Origin: Seminavis robusta
Lineage: Eukaryota; Bacillariophyta; Bacillariophyceae; Naviculales; Naviculaceae
Length of the DNA: 24,482 nucleotides
NCBI GenBank assembly: GCA_903772945.1
Contig: CAICTM010001683.1
Location: 1 to 24,482, forward strand
Reading direction: 5' to 3'
Below the pieces are notes generated by a model. The model made no database searches. It had not been told where the DNA came from and was given only the letters and a program-made list of their open reading frames with translations. The position numbers and the translations under genes were made by a program. Below are positions 9,498 to 17,400 of the stretch, piece by piece. Numbering within the stretch: the first letter of the stretch is position 1; each line of letters starts with the position of its first letter.

Positions 9498-9825
9498 GAC
9501 GATCCGGCAATTGGGATTTGTGACTCAGTTTCACGACTGAATAGAACTGTCATCAAACGTGCTTTTTAAATATGATTTAAGCGACAGTTTAGGCAACCGT
9601 TGAAAAATAGGCAACAGTTTAGGCAACAGCTAGGATTTAGGCAACCGTTACTAGCATTTAACGGGTTGTTTCTCGAAGCATTAGACAACAGTTTAGGCAA
9701 TTGCCTAAAAATAGGCAACTATTTAGGCAATCGCCAAGATTTAAGCTACTGACTGTTGCCTAATTCTTCGTGCAAACTTTCAGTCGTGATTCATAATTGG
9801 CTTCGGCACTAATTGCCGGATCGTC
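9498..9825. mobile_element. 328-bp non-autonomous DNA transposon (MITE-like) inside the ankyrin gene
   Basis: The left end GACGATCCGGCAATT (9498-9512) is the exact reverse complement of the right end AATTGCCGGATCGTC (9811-9825). A second matched block follows inward: TCACGACTGAA (9531-9541) against TTCAGTCGTGA (9779-9789). This gives imperfect terminal inverted repeats of about 45 bp. The inside has no ORF. It is filled with copies of TAGGCAAC in both orientations (9586-9763) and an 18-bp perfect palindrome TTTAGGCAATTGCCTAAA at 9692-9709. Flanking CAG triplets form a 3-bp target duplication. Short length, inverted ends, subterminal repeats and no transposase mark it as a MITE. The superfamily is unassigned: a 3-bp duplication fits PIF/Harbinger, CACTA or Academ, but the target is not TWA and the ends are not CACTA. 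Confidence 0.85.
9586..9763. repeat. TTTAGGCAAC subterminal repeat cluster inside the MITE
   Basis: At least seven copies or near copies of TAGGCAAC or TAGGCAAT lie here (for example near 9589, 9607, 9619, 9636, 9694, 9711, 9724), with the inverse GTTGCC at 9755-9760. Repeated short words near the ends of DNA transposons are often transposase-binding sites; that role is inferred here. Confidence 0.6.
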
Positions 9826-9828
9826 CAG
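9826..9828. repeat. Target-site duplication CAG, right copy
   Basis: It matches CAG at 9495-9497 across the element; see the transposon entry. Confidence 0.75.
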
Positions 9829-9959
9829 AGAGGCCACTTGGAAATCCTCCCATATGCCCATGAGAATGGCTGTCCCTGGGACCAAGGCACATGCAGTGGA
9901 GCCGCTGCAAATGAATGTTTGGATATCCTAAAGTATGCCCATGAAAATGCCTGCCCTGG

Positions 9960-10440
9960 TGAAGCAACATGCAGCAATGCTGCTTCCAATGGCCATTTGG
10001 AGATCCTGAAATATGCCTATGAAAATGTTGTCCATGGGATGAAGATACATGCTTGTTTGCTGCTGACAATGGCCATTTGGCGGTGATAAAGTATGCCCAT
10101 GAAAATGCTGCCCTTGGAGTGAAGCAACATGCAGCAATGCTGCTTCCAATGGCCATTTGGAGATCCTGAAATATGCCTATGAAAATGGCTGTCCATGGGA
10201 TGAAGATACACTTGTTTGCTGCTGAAAATGGCCATTTGGAGGTGATAAAGTATGCCCATGAAAATGGCTGCCCTTGGAGTGAAGCAACATGCAGCAATGC
10301 TGCTTCCAATGGCCATTTGGACATCCTGAAATGCCTATGAAAATGGCTGTCCATGGGATGAAGATACATGCTTGTTTGCTGCTGAAAATGGCCATTTGGA
10401 GGTGCTAAAATATGCCGTTGAAAACAATTGCCCGTGGGAT
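9960..10440 (+). repeat. Tandem two-repeat (about 160 bp) units of the ankyrin array
   Basis: The block GAAGCAACATGCAGCAATGC starts near 9960, 10121 and 10280. Each is followed by an ATCSNAASNGHLEILKYAYENG repeat and then a DTCLFAAENGHLEVIKYAHENG repeat. Three copies of this two-repeat unit are almost identical apart from small deletions, so they arose by recent tandem duplication. Confidence 0.8.
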
Positions 10441-10515
10441 GAAGACGAAGTTCTGATGGGCAGCAGCGGAAGCGTAAGGGCGTGGATTCAAGACTTCAAC
10501 CAAAGAAATGCCTGA

Positions 10516-10920
10516 TAAGCGTGTGCTCTATTCGTGGCATCCGAAGTGTTACGGAGGCTGCTAGCTAGTGCAACAAAGTAGTCGAAAACTCAAAGCCTTC
10601 TAAACGTGCAAAATCCACCATCGTTGAGAGTACATTGTTCCACCGGTGGTACCTTTCAGCTCGCCCATACCTATACATAGCCGTCGAACGACCAGCAGCA
10701 GTGTTGTCTTGAAGACGAATTCCGTTGCCAAGGGGACAGCTAAGCAAGTATACTGGCTGCAACACGACTCTTCTTCGAGTTTCATAGTTTGAGAGAAAGT
10801 ATGGAGGAGCTCCAGAAAATGTACCACAGCAATGCTCTTCCCGCCACCGGTACAGTCCACAAACGCGCGAGCTCTCAAAGATGCGTGCCCAAACTCAACG
10901 TTCCCCAGCAATTGCCTCTC
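10516..10920. other. Convergent intergenic region between ankyrin and M6 protease genes
   Basis: Both neighbours end into this stretch, so it should hold their 3' untranslated regions. Minus-strand open frames across 10565-10911 show no domain or coding character. A 10-bp palindrome CCACCGGTGG is at 10640-10649, immediately followed by GGTACC. Nothing else is recognised. Confidence 0.45.
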
Positions 10921-13397
10921 TCACGGCATAATCACGTAGCAGTCAGAATTAGGGCACTCGCTGCGACAGATCTCCCAAACCTGCCATCCCCAGGAAAAGT
11001 CATGTTTGCTGCAGTAGTAATCAGTATCCTCCGCAACTATAGAACAGTGCAGCGACTCCACTGTCAGTTGGCCATCTGGCAACTCCACTTCTAGATCAAC
11101 CCAATCCCACATGTTCCGACAGCTGCTGTCTGCCTCAAAGCCAGTTGGTTGCTGCTCGGTTTCCACAACAGAGGGCTTCCATGAAAGCTTGACTGTAACG
11201 GCTCTCGGTGATTCGTTCACGTTCTCAATGTGAATCCCTGTCTCACGCACAATTCCAAATTGGTACGTGTCAGTGTTGGGATACGTGACGCCACCTTGTC
11301 GAGAATCCGTGTCGTCCCCATCGTCCCCACTACTGCTTCTTCCTTGAGTCTCCTCTTCCTTTCCTCCTGCGAATGTTTTCGCTGTGATGTGGGTAAAAGC
11401 GGTGTCAGAACCAGGACCGAGAACAACCCCGGGCTTCCACGTATCGCTAGGGTCGCCCTTGTTGATGCCTCGTTCTAAATGATACAACCCATCTGCCGCA
11501 AGGACAGACACACGATAGTGGTTTCCATTCCGAGGCCAGCCATCCTGTTGAGGGTAGCCACGGTTGTTCATGCGTGGCACGGCTTCGTCAACGTGGTACA
11601 CAACCAATCCCACCTTGTCATTGAGGTCCCTGTCGAATTCCAGTGCCTGTCGAAACTCAATCAACAGATACTCTTCGTATTGTCGGTTGTGGTTCTGATA
11701 TTGTGGCATGAGTCGGGTAACGACATCCGAGGGTAGCGCAGTCACATTAGTGAGAGAAATCTTGATGGCCCCATTGCTGATTTCGGCAGGTTCCAGCGTA
11801 ATGGTGGTATCCCCTTGTTCCCGGTTCCATTCCGTGGGCGTCAACCATCCCAGCGAGACTTTGCTGTAGGCGCTTAAATGTCCCGGGAAATCTTCGTCAT
11901 TTTCAGGTCCAAAAGGATACGCCTACAGTAGTAAACGAGCAAAGGTGAGCGGCATGCGGCCATTCATTGTCATGATGTCTCGATGAGACAGACTCCACTT
12001 ACCATTAGATCCCTGTACGGTAGGTAGGAAAACGAACAAAGGTAAGAAACGGCATTCTACCATTGTCGTATACCTTCATGACACGCACTCCACTTACCAA
12101 ATCCCAATGCCCTTCCCGGGACTATCGACTGCATAGTCGTAGACATCGTCCAATCCCAACGTGTGCATGTACCTGATAGACAATAGAAATACGGTAGAAG
12201 CAACAAGAGATGTATGTATGTATGTCAGCAAGAAGCACTTCCTTGCAGTCACGGTACGCCAGTACCAAAACAAAGACTCTTGACTTACTCGTGCACGGCC
12301 ACACCCATTTTAGCTGGTTCGGCACCACAGTTTCCATCGAGTGCCGATGCTACGAGATATCCATGAAGCCCATAGATGGGTGCTTCGTCGACTGGGGGAG
12401 CCGCTGCGGCACTACTAGCACTGGCTGCCATTGGTTGTGGTTGTTGCTGCGAGTGCAGTTGCTGCTCCCAGTACGTGTCATTGAATTCGGCGGGTCCCAT
12501 GATGCCTTGTGTGGTCCAACTAAAGGAACTGGCAAAGGCATGACTCCAGATCCGGTCCTTGACCGGCCGTTGATTGGTACAATCCCATCCTCCCAATTCG
12601 GCGGGATATCCCGAATGCAAAATGACGACGGCATCGAGTTTACCATCTTGATTGCGGTCAAACTGGGCCCAGTCCCAATCCTTCGTTTCATGGAGTGTAT
12701 CTAATAGGGGCCAAAAGGAATGCTGCAACGAATGTCGCAGGCCACTGACACCACCGGCATACGACTCTTCCGTGTCATCGGTATCCATCCAGTCCGTGAC
12801 AGTGGCATGGTAGCGATAGTGCCCGTACGAGTTCAAGTCGAACCATTGATGAATGCGGTCATTCCAGAGATTTTCCAGAGTCCGTTTCGTGGGCAAGGTT
12901 CGATTGACATGATCTTGAAATCTCATGAGAATGACCAGAACTTCAATGACGGGTTCGTCGGGGCCAATGGAATGGGGATTTCGTTTGGGCGGTGCCGATC
13001 GGAGATTGCCGTTTCGAGCTCTGGTTGTGTATTGATGCGTCAAGCCATTGTGGTCCTCAAAGTCGTTGTCGTCTTTGGGCGTTGTCGATGTCGACAACAA
13101 ACTCCGATGTCTCTTGGCATGGTCCTGCAATGTAAGATCGACATCTTGACATTCGGTTTCGTTCATATATCGACAGAGTTCGGGATGGACAAACTGTGGC
13201 GTGTAGTGAAAGGGTTGCTGCATCCGCCGACGCCACTGGTGCACCGACTCCCATTGTTCGGACAGCTCGGATGCCGGATGAGGAGGAACAAAGCCATGAA
13301 TGGGACGGAGCAGTAGCAGAGTCGAAGAGAGTAGAGACAGACAGTACTTGTAGTTGTACCATCTCTTGTGGAGAGGCATGGCTGGTGTCGCTGTCAT
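10921..13397 (-). CDS. Secreted M6-family (immune inhibitor A-type) metalloprotease, four exons
   Basis: The spliced model on the minus strand is exon 1 13397-12289, exon 2 12172-12098, exon 3 12012-12003 (10 nt) and exon 4 11922-10921, giving 731 residues. Introns are 116, 85 and 80 bp, all GTAAGT...AG and frame-consistent. The N-terminus has a signal-peptide-like helix (CLSLLSSTLLLLRPIHG, about residues 20-36). A propeptide-like segment with Asn-glycosylation sites follows, then the catalytic domain (VIEVLVILMRFQDHVNRT, later DRNQDGKLDAVVILHSGY). The zinc motif HEYMHTLGLDDVYD begins at His369; the first intron falls inside Glu370. It is followed by GIGIWDLMAY, the WDLM segment typical of M6 peptidases. 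Exon 4 carries the rest (HLSAYSKVSLGWLTP, VGLVVYHVDEAVP) and a Cys-rich tail (RNMWDWVDLEVE ... ICRSECPNSDC). Secretion and extracellular proteolysis are inferred. The M6 assignment is firm; the start could be Met1 or Met7. Confidence 0.92.
12003..12012 (-). other. 10-nt microexon of the M6 protease
   Basis: On the minus strand, ...CGTACAG precedes GGATCTAATG and GTAAGTGG follows. The ten bases complete a Trp codon (TG from exon 2 plus G) and add GAT CTA ATG, giving W-D-L-M. Exon 4 then begins GCG TAT (A-Y). Skipping the exon would shift the frame by one and remove WDLM, so its inclusion is required for the conserved peptide. Confidence 0.88.
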
Positions 13398-14472
13398 TTG
13401 TCCGTGGGAAACTCAGATTTTGAAGTGAATGCACTGCCAAGTAGTTAGATGAATTGAGTGAGTGAGACTCTTGTTAGAAAGTTAGTTGATGATCCTGGAA
13501 CGCCTTCTTCTTGATCTTTCAATTGACAAGTGTCACCTCCTGTACATAGTCCTGGGAGAGCAGCAGTCTAGTAGTGTGTGAAACGATGAATGACAGCTTC
13601 ACAAGACAAATGTGTCGTCGTCTGCAAGAGATGAAGGAATGAAGGTGCTGCCCAATGGGAAAAATGGTGCTGACGAAATCAAGATGGTGACTCCGAGGAA
13701 TTGACTGCAAGAAAACCGTTAAAATGTGCCAACGGCGTGCTCGACATTTAAACAGCATCATGGATGTTTCATTATGTGACAGCAACAACAGTCCGAGTGC
13801 GAGCACTTCTTTTCCGATGCTTTGCAAAGCTCTTGGCAACTCGGCACTTTTCTTCTGAAATGGGAGTAGCTTCTAACGTCTAGTTTTTTGGAAGGATGTG
13901 GCAATGCGGGAGTTGCAACCACGTGCAAAATATTGGAGGAGTTGTGCAAATTGCCAACGTGTATAACACATGAAGTCTCTAAACTAAAACTTGTTGGTTT
14001 CTTCATGTGTGTGAGAGAGTTGGGGACTTGGTGGTACCGTACCGGCAGGTCCCTCTACGGAAGTTAAATCTGGGCATCAGAGGTGCCGTGGGTCCAGAGC
14101 TGTCCAGTCAGTTCCCAAAGCTATCTATGTTTCTATGCCGTAGCTCTAGCTTTTTTTAAAAAAAAGTATGAATTACAAAACTATTTGTAGCTAAAAGAGG
14201 AAAAGGGCCGGGCTATCTGAGGCAAGGGGGGCGGGGCTGTCTCTGACGGTGACAGTCTCAGTCAATGGCTGGCCTCCTTGATTTGATCCAATCGAGTCAA
14301 GAAGGAATTTGATACATCATAGACAAGCCCAGTTCAGTCGAGGGCTTGTTCGGACATCTCCCATAGGCATCTTCGTTGCGTGATGTTGACAAACCCCATC
14401 AACTCAACGCAAGGTTTTCAGGGAGCTGTTCTCTGTCCTGGCTAGGCTTTAGTTTTTGCCATCCCATGGAGG
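13398..14472. other. Intergenic region between M6 protease 5' end and giant LRR 3' end
   Basis: No convincing gene. Small minus-strand frames (13519-13839, 13758-14006) have no domain similarity or supporting signals. The stretch contains a GTACCGTACCGG word near 14036, a T7/A8 run at 14152-14166 and an imperfect palindrome CTTGATTTGATCC...GTCAAG near 14278-14302. Confidence 0.45.
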
Positions 14473-17400
14473 CTATTTTCCGCCTCCAGACCAAGTAAAC
14501 TCTGTCAAGTTTTCCAACAACGATATCTCGGCCGGAATCCCACCGCTGAACTCATTGGAATCGAGATACAGATTGGTGAGACTGGACAACTGGCCGATTT
14601 CCGAAGGCACTCGGCCGGTCAGCAGGTTGGAAGAGATATTCAGCGTTTGCAAGTTCTCCAGCAAACCAACTTCGGATGGGAGTGGGCCCGTCAAACTGTT
14701 CCCAACCAACTGCAGAACCAACAGAGAGTCTAGTTGTCCGACTTCCGTGGGCATCGTTCCATTGAAAGTACAGTTGCTGGCCAAGAAATATTCAATGTCC
14801 TCCAACAAACCCATCTCGGACGGAAGCTCTCCTGTGAACGGGGTATTTCGAAAGACCACGTCGACCAACGAGGACATTTCACCAATCTCGGTTGGCAAAC
14901 CCCCGGAGAAGAAGTTATCCGAGAGCCAGAGACTGGGAGTAGTAGCAGCAAGACGAGGTAAGTACGTGTCAGTAGAGCACCAAAAGGCAGCATGTGGCTG
15001 GCACCGCATCGAAACCTTCCTCTTACCTGTTTAACAGGGTCCAGCTGCCAATCTCAGTAGGAATCTCTCCAGTGAGGTAATTCCCTCCGAAATTCATCTC
15101 GCCCAGTGCTGTCAGCAAACCAAGCTCACTTGGAATCGTCCCGGAAAGCCGGTTATCAAGTAAGTACATGAAGAATAGCCTGGAGAGAAGCGAAAGCTCT
15201 GCGGGTATTTGGCCGGAAATGTTGTTGCCTCCCACGAGAAAATATCTCAGAGACGTCAAACTGGAGAACTGAGTTGGGATTGTGCCGGTCAAAGCGTTTC
15301 CAGCAACATAGAAAACCACCAGGCGAGTCATGGACTGAAGCTCTGAGAGTTGTTGATGCGACACGAAAAGCGTCAGGAGGCGCAATCAAGACACAACAGG
15401 GATGGTTGCAGCTCCACTCTTCTAGGCCGGCACTTACCCGTGGGAATGCTCCCAGCAAAGTTATTGTCGCTCAAATCCAAGTTTTCCAGGCTAGACAGAA
15501 GGCCAAGCTCTGCGAGAAAAGCATGATCGTGAGCGGCATTGGTATGAACTCGACCCCAGAATTTCCTTCACTTACCTGACGGTATGGTCCCACTGAAATC
15601 CGCAGATCCAAAGAAAATGCTTTCAAGGTGTGTCAGGAGGCCTATCTCCGTTGGCAGAGTGCTGGTCAGATTCAGGTTCGCGTAAAGGGCAAACTGCTCC
15701 AAATCCGAAAGGAAGCCGATGTGCGATGAGATGGTTCCTTCCAGCATATTGCCCCTCAAGTCGAGGCTCAGCAGAGAAGTGAGCCAATAGAGCTCTAATG
15801 GGATCGTCCCACGCAAATTGTTTCTGGGGAGCCACAGTCTCTGATACTCGCCGTCATCTCCACAGGGGTTTGTTTCGCGTATCTCTAGCTCAAGAATGTC
15901 TATGTAGCTTCTTGAACCGTACCAATCACATTCGTGCTCATCGTGCATGAGCCATCCTTCTTTGTTCTTCCAGTCGCTTCTTTCCGAGACGTCGGATGTA
16001 ATGCCCATCGTACTAGTGGCAAAGTACAATGTAGCCAAGGAAAACCTTTGCCGCAAGCGCCATTCGGGGTAGCTAGACAGATTTGGATCCATCGTCAACC
16101 AGCGATACGCCAGTGCTTGCGGTGTTGCATGACTCTCCAAGATTGCTGCTTGCGTGTCTTCCGGGATGTCAAAGTAAAACGGTGTCGGAGCCATGGTTGG
16201 TGTACTTGTCAGAGTTGCCTCCTCGTCCTTTCGTTCCCTTGCATTGATGACCATAATTGCAATGAAAATCGACACTGCAACCGCTAAAATTGTCCCAAAG
16301 AATGTGCACCAAACCGCGTTGCAGAAAGCTCGGCGAAACTTGATCTCTTCATGCTCAGCGATCTCTTGCAGCTCTTTTGAGCTCACTTGCTCTCCGTCAG
16401 CCAACGCAATCGATGGTTCACGGACGGGCACTGCTTGGGCCAGTCCGGCACGGAATGCAGCTACGTCCTCAGTGGGATCAGCCGCTGGCCTCAGAGCAAT
16501 GACTGAACTTCCATCCGTTGATTTTTGGCTTTCAATATCCAGCTGACTGTTCATTTGGCTTCCCATCTGACTGCTGTGGGGTGTTTCCCCGACGAGAGAG
16601 AAGCGAAGATCTCGATTCCGAACAACCTGGTTTCCTTCCCCATCTTCCCTGTACGCTCCAGGGGTAAGGTCACAGTTTGGGCATTCTGTCGCTGTCGTTT
16701 TTGCAGCTGCGTCGTCAAGGACCATGTCCACGGCATGGGTGGAGTCGCCTTGGGACGTCACCAACGAATCTACGTTCCCGTTGGTGGTGACGGAGGTGGC
16801 GGCGGCAGCGGCTGCACCGACGCCGCTTTCGAGGTCTGCCTCTTCTCCAGCGCAGCTTGTTGCTCCATTGGAATCGTTCTGACCCTCCACGCTTGTTTGA
16901 ATATTGCTGTTGGATACATTCATATTCGATCTACTCGATTCTCCGTTTCGGAACTTGGCCTCGAAGGCGGTTCTCCTGGACGATATGTTGGTCATTGTAG
17001 ATGAGTTCCGACCAAGGGAAGCTTCTGGGGAAGACCCTCGACTTGATAGTGGTGACTTGGATGATGCATCCCTTCGAAGACCATGTCGTTTCTTCGAGGA
17101 TTCCTTTCGGAGCGCGGATTGGGAAGGCCTGTTCTCTGCTGTGGCCATGGCTGATGATATGTTCGACTGATCAGTTTCAGCTGGCTTTGCCTGCTGGGGG
17201 GAGATTCTTCGTCTAATCGGCGACAGTGAGGATGCATTCCTCTGCAGACCACCCTGTTTCTTGGAAGCATCCGTTTGCAGCTCATGCTGCGAAGACCTGT
17301 GCGCAAAACGATTTCTTTCTGCTGCAGCCTTGGCCATGGCCGGGTTTGTAGCTTTTTGCCCTGTCTCGGCCGATTTTGCTTTCTGATGTAATGGACGTGG

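Larger units (their letters stand above)
8706..10515 (+). pseudogene. Ankyrin-repeat gene disrupted by a transposon and small deletions
   Basis: The intact frame starts at 8706 with an N-terminal region holding an F-box-like hydrophobic stretch (VWVNNILPFLGMGHYVFVASVCHKMK, about residues 60-85). 27-residue repeats of the pattern AAxNGHLExLKYAxENGCPWDxxTC follow. About 12 repeats can be traced to the TGA at 10513-10515. At 9497 the frame enters an inserted element and stops at 9569 after 23 foreign codons. Removing 9498-9825 plus one 3-bp target copy joins GCTCAG to AGAGGCCAC and restores a perfect repeat (LAAQ-RGHLEIL). Beyond it, relative to sister repeat units, there are deletions of 1 nt (about 10027), 1 nt (about 10107), 2 nt (about 10210) and 2 nt (about 10331). 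The total is 6 nt, so the final unit and stop return to the original frame. Such repeats mediate protein-protein binding; the target is unknown. A truncated 287-residue protein (8706-9569) could still be made. Some indels could be assembly errors in near-identical repeats. Confidence 0.85.

Noticed and set aside
9838..10086. An independent small gene at 9838
   Set aside because: It is the continuation of the ankyrin array after the transposon, with no ATG of its own, and it ends at a small deletion.
10017..10395. Several minus-strand frames with repeated HFHGHTL and MAIGSSIAACC peptides
   Set aside because: They are antisense readings of the ankyrin repeats.
10565..10911. Minus-strand frames downstream of the M6 gene as an extra exon
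   Set aside because: The M6 protein ends at a clear TGA at 10921-10923 after a Cys-rich tail, and no donor site precedes it.
13519..14006. Two small minus-strand ORFs, one Cys-rich at its end
   Set aside because: There is no signal peptide, domain or splice evidence; the composition fits chance open frames.
14152..14166. T-run/A-run as a bacterial-type terminator
   Set aside because: The organism is eukaryotic, and there is no GC-rich stem.
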